Assembly (NCBI RefSeq): GCF_020026925.1
Contig: NZ_JAIQDW010000008.1
Span: forward strand, 124,001 to 188,000
Length of the DNA: 64,000 bases
From: Flavobacterium hibisci
Lineage (GTDB): Bacteria; Bacteroidota; Bacteroidia; Flavobacteriales; Flavobacteriaceae
Direction of reading: 5' to 3'
This document shows positions 19,101 to 26,513 of the stretch, one piece after another. The stretch's first letter is position 1, and each line of letters begins with the position of its first letter. A program made the translations under genes and the position numbers. The notes under the pieces are model-generated. The model was not told where the DNA came from. It saw only the letters and a program-made list of their open reading frames with translations, and ran no database searches.

Positions 19101-19298
19101 CTTTTTTGTTACTGTATTTTCGACCTCACTTGGCGAAGCTCCAGGATATACAGTAGAAACCGTAATAACGTTGGTTTCAAATTTCGGGATCAGCTCATAA
19201 CCTAACTGGCTGTAGCTGAACAATCCACCTAAAATCAGAATTGTAAACAATACAATTACTAACGACGGACGTTTTATGGATATTTCGGCTAATTTCAT
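16122..19298 (-). CDS. RND efflux pump, HAE1/AcrB-type permease
   Basis: This 1058-residue inner-membrane transporter exports drugs or other amphiphiles using the proton gradient, in a tripartite complex with the adaptor and channel encoded just upstream. Its start (ISIKRPSLVIVLFTILILGGLFSYSQLGYELIPKFE) and the proton-relay aspartate pair in helix 4 (GILVDDAIVVLENIYRH) are those of RND pumps, as are the pseudo-repeat of two periplasmic loops and the second helix cluster from residue 880. Length is normal for HAE1. Substrate cannot be read from sequence. It is last in the order tetR, tolC-like, adaptor, pump. Confidence 0.96.
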   Translation of the reverse strand: MKLAEISIKRPSLVIVLFTILILGGLFSYSQLGYELIPKFETNVITVSTVYPGASPSEVENTVTKKIEDAIASLENIKKIDSKSYESLSVVSITLLSTANVDISMNDAQRKINAILSDLPDDADPPSLTKFSLSDLPIMTLGANGKMDEAAFYDLIDKKIAPVLSRVQGVAQVNIIGGQEREIQVNLDAVKMQGYGLSVPQVQQTILTSNLDFPTGNIQTRNQKILIRLAGKYKNVEELRNLVVSSQNGIQVRLGDIADVQDTQKIAEKIARVDQKSAIVLQIVKQSDANAVAVSEQLVKTIKTLEQDYKKSSLKLDIAKDSTIFTLEAADSVVHDLLIAVILVAFVMLFFLHSIRNSLIVMVSIPASLIATFIGIYLLGYTLNLMSLLGLSLVVGILVDDAIVVLENIYRHMEMGKSRIRASYDGTAEIGGTVTSITLVIVVVFLPIAMSTGLVSNIITQFCVTVIISTMFSLLASFTIIPWLSSRFGKLEHIEGKNLFGRIILGFENYLTRFTNWVSNLLNWCLDHYFKTIGIVLVLFFGSIFWLMGGGYIGGEFFASSDSGEFLVQIEMPKDASLEQTNFMTQKAEAFLKGEKYVFSQITTVGQTSEGLGAAQATAYKAEIDVKMIEQKDRTDDANVYAAKTKRKLEKILVGAKVKTVPVGILGTAEDATLGLIVTGPNVESAMKFAKMAEAELRTIPGTTEIKLTVEDGNPEINVQVDRDKMAALGLTLQTVGLTMQTAYSGNTDGKFRAGEYEYDINIKYNEFDRKNITDVSNLIFINNAGQQIKLNQFATITEGSGPSKLERRDKTASVTVQGQNVGVPAGTIVTQWQEKLDKLQKPTGVNYIWGGDQENQSEGFGTLGIALLAAIILVYLVMVGLYDSFVHPFVVLFAIPLSFIGVLFALALTNNTLNIFTILGVIMLIGLVCKNAIMLVDYTNQRRAAGESIRNALIQANHARLRPILMTTIAMVFGMFPIALASGAGAEWKNGLAWVIIGGLISSLFLTLIVVPVIYQIMEGIMRRLSKGDKIDYEAEMVADYTPTEVSEDGFNPKHTH

Positions 19299-19326
19299 AT
19301 ATGCTGTTTATTGATTTTACAATCAA

Positions 19327-20394
19327 TTATTTAATAATTTCTACTGTATTTCCGTCTTGTAAGTTAATTTGTCCCGTTACTATTACGGTTTCCCCATCAT
19401 TTAATCCATCGATAATTTCAACTTTATCACCTAAGATTCTGCCGGCTACGACTTTTTTCAATTTGGCAACATTGTTTTCAACCACAAATATTTGGTTGCT
19501 GCTTACACTTCCTACGAAAGCATTTCTTGGAACAATTTTCAGGTTTTGTTTTTGGTTGTTACCACCAAAATTTGCTGTCCCGTACATACCCGCTTTTAAA
19601 TCGTTATTTGAATTATTTGTAATTTCGATTTCAACAGGAAAGTTTAAAGAAGCATCAGCTTTTGAAGCAATGAAAGTAATTTTTCCGGAGAAATTTTTGT
19701 CAGGATAAACACTTGCGGTAATGTTAACTGTGTTTCCTAATTTTAAACTTGCAACCTGACTTTCATTTACAGTAACAGTCAGTTTTAATTTGGATGTATT
19801 TACAATATCAAATAATGCAGTTGCAGGCATACCACTTAAGATAGATCCCGGTTCAATATATTTTTTATTGATGAATCCGTTGATTGGTGCTTTTACTTTT
19901 GTGTCACCAACATTAATATTTGCTTGTTTTAAATTAGATTCAGCATTTGTTAAAGCCAATTTTGCCTGATCTAATTGTTGTTTTGTAACACCACCTGTTT
20001 TAAAAGCATTTTCATATCTGCTGTAATCAGATTTTGCATTTTGGTAAACTGCCTGAGCCTGTTGTGCACTCACATTAATCGCATCGCCTCTCATAGTTAG
20101 TAAAGTCTGGCCAACTCTTACATAGTCACCTTCTTTTACTAAAACACGGATTACTTTTCCGGACTTTTCAGCAGAGAAAGTCAATTCCTGAATAGGCTCA
20201 AAGTTTCCGTTGGCCGTAAAACCCAGATTTACATCTTCTGTTTTAACTGTTGCTACTTTTACAGAAACAGCAGCATTTTTTTGTGCCACAATAGCAGTTT
20301 TAGCCTCATTTTCGGTTTTATTTTTATTTAAAAGGTAGCTAATCCCGGCAAAAGCTGCGGCTATGATTACGATTGTTATAATTATTTTCTTCAT
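19327..20394 (-). CDS. RND efflux periplasmic adaptor (membrane fusion protein)
   Basis: This 355-residue protein has an N-terminal membrane anchor (IIITIVIIAAAFAGISYLLN), a barrel-sandwich hybrid lipoyl-like domain (SAEKSGKVIRVLVKEGDYVRVGQTLLTMRGD), a coiled-coil hairpin around residues 105-150 (SAQQAQAVYQNAKSDYSRYENAF ...), then the second lipoyl half (KAPINGFINKKYIEPGSIL) and beta-barrel. This is the AcrA/MexA adaptor layout. It lies 28 bp upstream of the pump gene and 9 bp after the channel gene, so the three proteins are made together. Confidence 0.96.
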   Translation of the reverse strand: MKKIIITIVIIAAAFAGISYLLNKNKTENEAKTAIVAQKNAAVSVKVATVKTEDVNLGFTANGNFEPIQELTFSAEKSGKVIRVLVKEGDYVRVGQTLLTMRGDAINVSAQQAQAVYQNAKSDYSRYENAFKTGGVTKQQLDQAKLALTNAESNLKQANINVGDTKVKAPINGFINKKYIEPGSILSGMPATALFDIVNTSKLKLTVTVNESQVASLKLGNTVNITASVYPDKNFSGKITFIASKADASLNFPVEIEITNNSNNDLKAGMYGTANFGGNNQKQNLKIVPRNAFVGSVSSNQIFVVENNVAKLKKVVAGRILGDKVEIIDGLNDGETVIVTGQINLQDGNTVEIIK

Positions 20395-20403
20395 TGTAAT
20401 TAG

Positions 20404-21738
20404 TTATTTAATAAGAGTTTTTAGTTCGCCTTTTGATTTGATTAGTGATATCTCGGCAATTTTATAATTTAAAACTGCTGTGCTATAATTGTTTTGAGCT
20501 TCCTGATTTGCGTTTTCAGCATCCAGTAAGTCGGTCAATGATGCTAATCCCTGCAAGTAATTGTTTTTGGTATTGCTTAAAATTTCACTGGCAAGGCGCA
20601 TATTTTCTTTTTGGTTCTCAATGGTAACAAGATTGTTGTTGATTTGCGTCATGGCATTTTTATAATCAAGGTCAAGAGAAAGTTTAGTGTCTTTCATATC
20701 TTCCTGAAGTGATCTGATTTCAATATCTGCCTGTCTTACTTTTGCACGGGTTCCAAAACCGGTAAAAATTGGGATGCGTAAATTCAGTCCAATCGAAGAG
20801 AAGTCAGACCAATAAACTCCGTCTTTTGGTTTTGCAAACCATGGTAGCTCTGGTCCCTGACCAATATAGTTGTAACCTGCAGTTAGTGAAAGTGTAGGGT
20901 AATATCCTGCTTCGACTGCTTTTTTATTATATGATAACAGTTCCTCTTGTTTTTTTAACAGCAGGTATTCTGTTCTGTTTTCTACATTAGGATTTTCAGT
21001 CAATGCTGCAGATGTAGCCTGAAACTCTTCTAAAGGAATTTCAATTTGGGTTTCAATAGGCATTCCCATGTAAAACTTTAAAGCATTTTCCTGTAACGCA
21101 ACCTGATTTTTAACTTGTTGACGTTCGGTATCAATATTTGATAATTTTACAACAATACGGTCTAAATCAATTTTTTTTGCTAAACCATTATCAAACTGTC
21201 CTTTTACAATGTCACGAACTTTTGTTGTATTTGCATAAGTGCTGTCTAATAAAGCCAGTCTTTCTCGTTGAACATAAACAGTATAATAATTGTTGGCTAC
21301 TCTTTCAATCACCTGTTCTTCTGTCAGCTGATCATTTATCTGATAAAATTCACGGGTAGATCTCGCCGCTTTTAATCCTGTAAAAACAGACTGATCAAAA
21401 ATGGCCTGAGTTAATGATATTCCGGCAGTCGAAGTCCATTTTTGTCCAAAAGCTGCCTGAATTGTGGTTCCCGGTGCGTTAAAAGCTGCTCCGTCAATAA
21501 CGGTTGTCTGAAGTACGGGGTTATACGTTAAATTACCATTTGCGGAAATTTGCGGTAATGCTCTTGACCGTATTTCCTGAATTTTATATTCACTGTTTTC
21601 AACCTGCAATTTAGATTTCTTAGCTTCTGCTTTATTTTGAAGAGCGTAGGTAAGAGCCTCTTTTAAGGTTAGTGTCTTGACTTGTGCATTGGCGGAGAGG
21701 CCAACAGTGCACAAAAATATTAGAATGATTCTTTTCAT
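20404..21738 (-). CDS. TolC-family outer-membrane efflux channel
   Basis: This 444-residue protein begins with a signal peptide (MKRIILIFLCTVGLSANAQ) and shows the two-fold repeat of long helices and short beta segments of TolC: TLKEALTYALQNKAEAKKSKLQVENSEYKIQEIRSRALPQISANGNLTYNP, and again SYNKKAVEAGYYPTLSLTAGYNYIGQG followed by IPIFTGFGTRAKVRQADIEI. It would form the outer-membrane exit duct for the RND pump encoded downstream. It starts 12 bp after the tetR stop. Confidence 0.95.
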   Translation of the reverse strand: MKRIILIFLCTVGLSANAQVKTLTLKEALTYALQNKAEAKKSKLQVENSEYKIQEIRSRALPQISANGNLTYNPVLQTTVIDGAAFNAPGTTIQAAFGQKWTSTAGISLTQAIFDQSVFTGLKAARSTREFYQINDQLTEEQVIERVANNYYTVYVQRERLALLDSTYANTTKVRDIVKGQFDNGLAKKIDLDRIVVKLSNIDTERQQVKNQVALQENALKFYMGMPIETQIEIPLEEFQATSAALTENPNVENRTEYLLLKKQEELLSYNKKAVEAGYYPTLSLTAGYNYIGQGPELPWFAKPKDGVYWSDFSSIGLNLRIPIFTGFGTRAKVRQADIEIRSLQEDMKDTKLSLDLDYKNAMTQINNNLVTIENQKENMRLASEILSNTKNNYLQGLASLTDLLDAENANQEAQNNYSTAVLNYKIAEISLIKSKGELKTLIK

Positions 21739-21750
21739 ATAGATTGATGA

Positions 21751-22350
21751 TTAAGTAATAATTTTTTTAAGTTGTTTTTCTAATTCTGCAATTCCTAATG
21801 GGGTTGACATTGCTCTGGTGTGATATTCTAAGGCCTCTAATTCTAATTTTTGCGCTTCTTTGTCTGATACTGTTGTTTCATTAATGTAAAAAATTAAAGT
21901 GTAATAAAACCGTACATATACATCAATATTCAGGTCTGCCCTGTATAAGTTTTGACGAATTCCTTTTTCAATATTTTCTCTAAACCATTGGCTGCATTGT
22001 TCTATTTCCTGAGTCATAACTTTATGGTAAATTTCAGGATAATGTTTTTTAAGCTGATAAATGGGAGACGAATCCAAACTGTTTGTAAACATTTCGCAAA
22101 ACATTTCACGGATTTCAAAATTCTCCTGAATTGCATTATTGTTTTTAGCTACAATCGTATCAATGATTTCATGTACCTGTTTATGAACTAAAGTTGTGCT
22201 TTCTTCTATTAAAATCTCTTTATTACAAAAGTATTTGTAAATCGTTTTTTTTGAAATGCACATTTCACCTGCGATATCATCCATTGTGACACTTTTAAAA
22301 CCTAGTTTTAAAAATAGCTCACTTGCTTTTGATATGATTTTCTCTTTCAT
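21751..22350 (-). CDS. TetR-family transcriptional repressor of the efflux operon
   Basis: This 199-residue regulator has the TetR N-terminal helix-turn-helix: IISKASELFLKLGFKSVTMDDIAGEMCISKKTIYKYFCNKEILIEES. The C-terminal ligand domain is divergent, as usual. It is the first gene of the efflux operon, so it likely controls its own operon. A 28-bp dyad at 22384-22411, just above its -10 box, resembles two stronger copies at the yceI promoter, suggesting that both transcription units are under one repressor. The start at 22350 was chosen because the HTH follows directly and the next ATG upstream is out of frame. Confidence 0.93.
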   Translation of the reverse strand: MKEKIISKASELFLKLGFKSVTMDDIAGEMCISKKTIYKYFCNKEILIEESTTLVHKQVHEIIDTIVAKNNNAIQENFEIREMFCEMFTNSLDSSPIYQLKKHYPEIYHKVMTQEIEQCSQWFRENIEKGIRQNLYRADLNIDVYVRFYYTLIFYINETTVSDKEAQKLELEALEYHTRAMSTPLGIAELEKQLKKIIT

Positions 22351-22371
22351 TATTAATTTTCTCTTTCATTA

Positions 22372-22411
22372 CAAATATATTCAGGAAACTAAAGTTAAGA
22401 AAAAACTGTCC
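22372..22411 (-). promoter_or_regulatory. tetR-efflux promoter with operator copy 3
   Basis: TATATTTG (22379-22372, minus) is a full -10 match. Immediately upstream, 22384-22411, lies a 28-bp element with half-sites GGAAACT and ACTGTCC, the same length and outer half-site as the two operators at 23024-23051 and 23069-23096. It overlaps the expected -33 region, where a repressor would block polymerase. The right half is imperfect, so this is the weakest copy. Confidence 0.5.
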
Positions 22412-22457
22412 AATATATTCGTAATTATTTTACATTCCCTTATTCATTTCGTAAGAT

Positions 22458-22979
22458 TTATATGCTGAATTCTAAGTTTGCAATAAGTTTGATGTCTTTT
22501 CCTAACGCTAATCCTCCGTTGAGGTTGTTGGAATTATAGTCTAAACCAAAATCCTGGCGTTTAATATCTCCTTTAATTTCAAAAGCTACTTTTTTCTCCC
22601 CATTATAAGTATTGACACCAATAAACTCTGCATCAAGCTCGACTACTTTGGTCACATCTTTTATGGTTAAATCACCTTTAAAAAAATTGATATTATTATT
22701 TACTTTTTGAAAAGAGGTCGATTTGAAACTAATAATCGGATGCTCATTCACGTTAAAAAAATCATTTAACTGTAAGTGTGAATCAATTTGTTGAAAACTG
22801 TCATTCTTGTTATTTATGTCTAAAGAAAATTCAACAGAAGCATCTTCAATTTCATTATCCTCGATATTTACATAGCCATCAAACTTGTTTGCGTTTCCTC
22901 CCAAATAAGCGATTATCGAATGCCTCATTTTTATTAAAACATCTGACTGGCTAGAATCTACGGTCCATGTTGTTCTCAT
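22458..22979 (-). CDS. YceI-family lipocalin-like protein
   Basis: This 173-residue protein fits the YceI beta-barrel family that binds polyisoprenoid or other long lipids: TWTVDSSQSDVLIKMRHSIIAYLGGNANKFDGYVNIEDNEIEDASVEFSLDINN and later GDLTIKDVTKVVELDAEF. It has no signal peptide, so it is predicted cytoplasmic, unlike E. coli YceI. It sits upstream of the tetR-efflux operon with its own promoter, framed by two 28-bp dyads, and is likely controlled by the same repressor. Confidence 0.9.
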   Translation of the reverse strand: MRTTWTVDSSQSDVLIKMRHSIIAYLGGNANKFDGYVNIEDNEIEDASVEFSLDINNKNDSFQQIDSHLQLNDFFNVNEHPIISFKSTSFQKVNNNINFFKGDLTIKDVTKVVELDAEFIGVNTYNGEKKVAFEIKGDIKRQDFGLDYNSNNLNGGLALGKDIKLIANLEFSI

Positions 22980-23023
22980 ACATTTTTAATTTTGTTGAGT
23001 TTATATTTAGCTTAAATTCTTTT

Positions 23024-23096
23024 GGAAACTTTTTTAGTGTCTTAAGTTTCCGTGTGCAAATATAGAAAGGAAACTCAAAACACCAAAAAAGTTTCC
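23024..23096. promoter_or_regulatory. yceI promoter framed by two 28-bp operator dyads
   Basis: Copy 1 (23024-23051) and copy 2 (23069-23096, inverted) each have outer half-sites GGAAACT and AGTTTCC; as a pair they form one large inverted repeat with only a few mismatches. The promoter of yceI lies between and within them: TTG at 23086-23084, 19 bp, TATATTTG at 23064-23057 (minus strand). Thus copy 2 covers the -33 element and copy 1 lies just downstream of the transcription start. This is the geometry of a tightly repressed promoter. The binding protein is inferred to be the TetR regulator encoded at 21751. Confidence 0.65.
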
Positions 23097-23233
23097 ATGT
23101 TTTTTAAATAATTTTAAGAGATTGAAATGACTATGAAAACATCAGATTAAAATCCTTTTGAGCAATTAAATTTTAGACCATAGTTTCACATTTGAATTGT
23201 ATCTTTGAACTCGTTAATCAGATTTTCATTTTT

Positions 23234-24208
23234 ATGCACCATATTAGCCAGTACCAGGATTTTTTTATTAATTATCTAAAAAACCAAAACATTAGCAAAG
23301 AGCCTAAAAACCTATATGAACCTATTGAATATATTTTGGGGCTTGGAGGCAAACGGATGCGTCCGGTACTCACTTTAATGGCAGCAGAAGTTTTTGATGC
23401 CGATTATAAAACAGCACTTCCGGCTGCAATGGCGGTAGAAGTTTTTCATAACTTCTCTTTGGTTCATGATGATATTATGGATGATGCACCTTTGCGAAGA
23501 GGAAAAGAAACAGTGCATGAAAAATGGAATCTTAATACAGGAATTCTATCCGGAGATGCCATGCTTATCCTTGCGTATCAATACTTTGAGCAATACGAAG
23601 CGGAAGTTTTCAGGGATTTAGCAAAGCTTTTCAGTAAAACGGCGCTGGAAGTTTGTGAAGGCCAGCAATGGGATGTAGATTTTGAATCACGCTCAGATGT
23701 TACTATTCCTGAATATCTAAAAATGATTGAGTATAAAACAGCTGTTTTGGTTGCGGCTGCAATGAAAATGGGAGCAATTGTAGCCAAAACTTCTGGAAAA
23801 GAAGCCGATTTGATTTATGATTTTGGACTTAACTTAGGATTGGCCTTTCAGCTGCAGGATGATTATTTAGATGCCTTTGGAGATCCTGAAACTTTTGGAA
23901 AACAAGTAGGAGGAGATATTATCGAAAACAAAAAAACCTATTTGTACTTAAAAGCAATAGAGTTTTCTGCTCCTGAAAAAACGGCAGAATTGCAGAGGTT
24001 ATTCACTTTGCAATTGGAGGACAACACTGATAAAATAGAAAAGGCCAAAGCGGTTTTTAACGAATCGGGTGCATCCGAAGCTACTCAAAAAGCGATAGAA
24101 ATGTACACTTTTAAAGCTTTTGAAACACTTGAAAAAATGGATCTCAGCGCAGAAAAGAAAAAGATCCTGAAGACTTTCGGCGAAAATTTAATGGGCAGAA
24201 AGGTTTAA
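23234..24208 (+). CDS. polyprenyl diphosphate synthase
   Basis: With the ATG at 23234 the product is a 324-residue all-helical trans-prenyltransferase that condenses isopentenyl diphosphate onto allylic diphosphates. The first aspartate-rich motif is HDDIMDDAPLRRG (D79-D84) and the second is QLQDDYLDAFGDPETFGKQVGGDI. GGKRMRP near residue 38 binds the homoallylic substrate. Chain length is not certain; a role in menaquinone side chains or geranylgeranyl diphosphate is possible. A TTG-initiated extension of 14 codons exists but lacks support. A -10 match TATCTTTG (23200-23207) precedes it. Confidence 0.93.
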   Translation: MHHISQYQDFFINYLKNQNISKEPKNLYEPIEYILGLGGKRMRPVLTLMAAEVFDADYKTALPAAMAVEVFHNFSLVHDDIMDDAPLRRGKETVHEKWNLNTGILSGDAMLILAYQYFEQYEAEVFRDLAKLFSKTALEVCEGQQWDVDFESRSDVTIPEYLKMIEYKTAVLVAAAMKMGAIVAKTSGKEADLIYDFGLNLGLAFQLQDDYLDAFGDPETFGKQVGGDIIENKKTYLYLKAIEFSAPEKTAELQRLFTLQLEDNTDKIEKAKAVFNESGASEATQKAIEMYTFKAFETLEKMDLSAEKKKILKTFGENLMGRKV

Positions 24209-24215
24209 TATTCAA

Positions 24216-24953
24216 ATGATGGATGCCTTAATAAATAAATTTTTTACCGACAGAAATAGTAATGCGAAAATGCAGCTGTTTTTTGCGGCATGTTTTCCTT
24301 TTTTTACCCTTTTTGCTTTAGGAATTGACAGTATTGCATTTAAAGAAAATTATTTTGACGGGCGACAAATTACAAATATTTTAGCCATACTTTATTTTTC
24401 TTTCTTTTTTGGGGTTTCCGGTTCTTATTTAAAGAAACTCATGTTTGTGATGGTCTTTTTGTCTTATATAGGAGAACTGATTTTTTGCACTTTACTTGGG
24501 ATGTATCATTACAGAACAACGGTCATTCCATTATATGTTCCTTTCGGCCACGCCATTGTTTATGCTTCAGGTTATGTTTTTGCTCATACACAATGGGCGC
24601 TCAAAAACGATAATCTTCTTCGAAAATATTTTGCAGTTGGATTTGCGTTACTGTTTTTAGCCGTTGGAATATTTCTTAAAGATCTTTTCTCATTGATCTT
24701 TGGAGTTTTTTTCTTTTTGATTTTAAAGCGAAAAAAATGGCAGAATTTATATTATTTTATCGCCCTTTGTGTTATATTTATTGAGCTAGGCGGAACATAT
24801 TTTCAATGCTGGAAATGGGTACCAAAAACCTTCGGATTAATTCCGGCGGCTAATCCGCCAATGGGAGCTGTATTTTTCTATGCGGGCGGAGATGTCCTCT
24901 TATCTAAGATTGTAGATTATTGGAAATTAAAAACTATAAAATCCCAATATTGA
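24216..24953 (+). CDS. hypothetical polytopic membrane protein
   Basis: This 245-residue protein has about seven hydrophobic helices (for example LFFAACFPFFTLFALGI, ILAILYFSFFFGVSGSYL, LMFVMVFLSYIGELIFCTLLGMY, YFAVGFALLFLAVGIFL, LYYFIALCVIFIELGGTYF). Polar residues within the helices (GELIF, FIELGGTYFQCW) could line a cavity. I do not recognise a family. It starts 8 bp after the polyprenyl synthase stop and is therefore probably co-transcribed, which hints at a role with isoprenoid lipids, but nothing more can be said. Confidence 0.75.
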   Translation: MMDALINKFFTDRNSNAKMQLFFAACFPFFTLFALGIDSIAFKENYFDGRQITNILAILYFSFFFGVSGSYLKKLMFVMVFLSYIGELIFCTLLGMYHYRTTVIPLYVPFGHAIVYASGYVFAHTQWALKNDNLLRKYFAVGFALLFLAVGIFLKDLFSLIFGVFFFLILKRKKWQNLYYFIALCVIFIELGGTYFQCWKWVPKTFGLIPAANPPMGAVFFYAGGDVLLSKIVDYWKLKTIKSQY

Positions 24954-24963
24954 TTGTTATTGA

Positions 24964-25043
24964 ATTGATTTTTGGGATTGCTATTGAAATTGATCTTTGA
25001 GATTCCCATTGATTTTTGCCATTGCCATTGAATTTTGAAATTG
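24964..25043 (+). repeat. degenerate tandem repeat, four 17-bp units
   Basis: Units ATTGATTTTTGGGATTG (24964), ATTGATCTTTGAGATTC (24989), ATTGATTTTTGCCATTG (25008) and ATTGAATTTTGAAATTG (25027) are spaced 25, 19 and 19 bp apart. They end 8 bp before the next gene's ATG. Function is not evident. Confidence 0.6.
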
Positions 25044-25051
25044 AAAAACCT

Positions 25052-25405
25052 ATGTACGTTTCGCCATTAAATACCGATTTGTTATTCGAAGAAGCTCAAA
25101 AAGATTCTTTATTCCTGAACTTGATCGAACAGCTCAATAAGGATTTTAATCTGGCAAACGAAGGAATTGATTTTCCGCTAAGTATTGTTCCGGAGGAATT
25201 AAAAATCCAGCTTCACGAAAAAATCTACAGAATGATTCAGTACAAATTTGCTGAATATCTTAATCTGCTCTATATAATTGATGTTCCGGAAAACGAAATC
25301 AAACAACTCGACGGATCAGATTTGGTTGTTCTTGCTGAAGAGGTTTCTTTTTTAATATTGAAGAGAGAATGGCAGAAGGTTTGGTTTAGAAATTTTTACA
25401 AATAG
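25052..25405 (+). CDS. conserved hypothetical small cytosolic protein
   Basis: Starting at the ATG at 25052 gives 117 residues; longer in-frame readings begin inside the degenerate repeat and are unlikely. The product is acidic and mostly helical, with no signal peptide or membrane segment (LLFEEAQKDSLFLNLIEQLNKDFNLANEGI ... IQYKFAEYLNLLYIIDVPENEIKQL ... SFLILKREWQKVWFRNFYK). I do not recognise the family. It follows the polyprenyl synthase and membrane-protein genes on the same strand. Confidence 0.65.
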   Translation: MYVSPLNTDLLFEEAQKDSLFLNLIEQLNKDFNLANEGIDFPLSIVPEELKIQLHEKIYRMIQYKFAEYLNLLYIIDVPENEIKQLDGSDLVVLAEEVSFLILKREWQKVWFRNFYK

Positions 25406-25550
25406 GTTATTCAGTTGTCATAATGCTATAATTTTCAGGTTCTTAGTAAAAAAAATATGGGTCAGCGTATAAAAATGTATACATATGGGTATTTCAATTT
25501 ACAGTTCATAAACTTTGTTATTAGTGCTGAATCTCTCAGTCAATTGATAA

Positions 25551-25586
25551 AAAAAATCCATTTTTATCAAGTAAAAATGGATTTTT
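25551..25586. terminator. bidirectional terminator
   Basis: AAAAATCCATTTTTA and TAAAAATGGATTTTT form a 15-bp stem with a short TCAAG-type loop, with A and T runs on both sides. It lies between the plus-strand gene ending at 25405 and the minus-strand gene ending at 25605 and can serve both. Confidence 0.85.
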
Positions 25587-25604
25587 AGATAATTAATAAT
25601 TTAC

Positions 25605-25811
25605 CTATCTGAACTTTTCAATACGTTTAGTGAATATGTTAGCACCAAAAATAATTGCTCCCATAACAAATGGAACAAAGTGAGAAATTTGCCAAAAAAG
25701 ATCAATGCCTGCTTTTAATCCTTGATCTAACGTTTCAAACATACCTAAACCAATAAAGAATAAGCAAATGGCAAAAAGTACAAATTGAATTTTATAATTT
25801 ATTTTAATCAT
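25605..25811 (-). CDS. hypothetical two-helix small membrane protein
   Basis: This 68-residue protein has two hydrophobic segments (IQFVLFAICLFFIGLGMF and HFVPFVMGAIIFGANIF) joined by a polar linker with a basic C terminus (TKRIEKFR). The clean frame and terminator right after its stop support a real gene. No family is recognised. It lies 29 bp downstream of the beta-barrel gene, so the two may share a transcript. Confidence 0.6.
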   Translation of the reverse strand: MIKINYKIQFVLFAICLFFIGLGMFETLDQGLKAGIDLFWQISHFVPFVMGAIIFGANIFTKRIEKFR

Positions 25812-25840
25812 GATGATGATTTAATTAACAACTCAGAAAC

Positions 25841-26395
25841 TTAAAAATAAACCCTCACAAAAGGCATAAACGCAGATCCGTAAAGGCTTCTTTTGCTGTT
25901 AAATAAAACATCATAACGACCACCTATAGTGACACTTCCGCTTCTGTATCCGGCTCCTAAAAACAAAGCCGTATTCCAGTAATTATCAGAAAAAGCCGTA
26001 TTCATATTAGTCGCCTTATAATCTGTATTTACGCGAACCTGTTCCAGTTCGGCAGAGAGCTGAACTTCAGGAATTGGATTTACTAAACCTATAATGCTGC
26101 CTCCATAGACATAGGAACTGTAGTAATTTTTAGAAGAAAGATAACCAAACTGGAGTCCGGCACCAACAGCTACAATTTCGTTAATGTTGTAAATGGCACT
26201 TGGCATTACAGAAATATCTGTATATCCTGAACCAAATCCAATACCTAGTCCGCCACCAAATTGTACTTTATTCCAAAACTGCTGATTGTTATCGATTACA
26301 TTATTTTCTTCCTGTGCAATTATAAGATTTGAAAATAGGCTAATCAAAATCACAAAAAATGATTTGAAAACGATTGAAAGATGAATATTCTTCAT
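25841..26395 (-). CDS. outer-membrane beta-barrel protein (often mislabelled 2-oxoglutarate decarboxylase)
   Basis: With the ATG at 26395 this is a 184-residue protein with signal peptide (IVFKSFFVILISLFSNLIIAQ) followed by alternating beta strands typical of a small outer-membrane barrel (VQFGGGLGIGFGSGYTDISVMPSAIYNINEIVAVGAGLQFGYL ... AFMPFVRVYF, ending in an aromatic Phe). I recall relatives annotated as alpha-ketoglutarate decarboxylase because they sit next to sucA; nothing in the sequence supports an enzyme. It is divergent from sucA. Confidence 0.8.
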   Translation of the reverse strand: MKNIHLSIVFKSFFVILISLFSNLIIAQEENNVIDNNQQFWNKVQFGGGLGIGFGSGYTDISVMPSAIYNINEIVAVGAGLQFGYLSSKNYYSSYVYGGSIIGLVNPIPEVQLSAELEQVRVNTDYKATNMNTAFSDNYWNTALFLGAGYRSGSVTIGGRYDVLFNSKRSLYGSAFMPFVRVYF

Positions 26396-26513
26396 AGTTT
26401 GCGCTATTTTTAACAAATTTTTACGTAAAAGTACGTAAAAAAATCATTTAAATAATATCGTTTGTTGTACTTTTGCCATTCTATATAACAAAAAGTATAT
26501 TCACTCAAATATT

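Noticed and set aside
25841-26395. Annotation as alpha-ketoglutarate decarboxylase
   Set aside because: The protein has a signal peptide and beta-barrel pattern and no thiamine or keto-acid enzyme motifs; the label seems to be inherited from its neighbour sucA.
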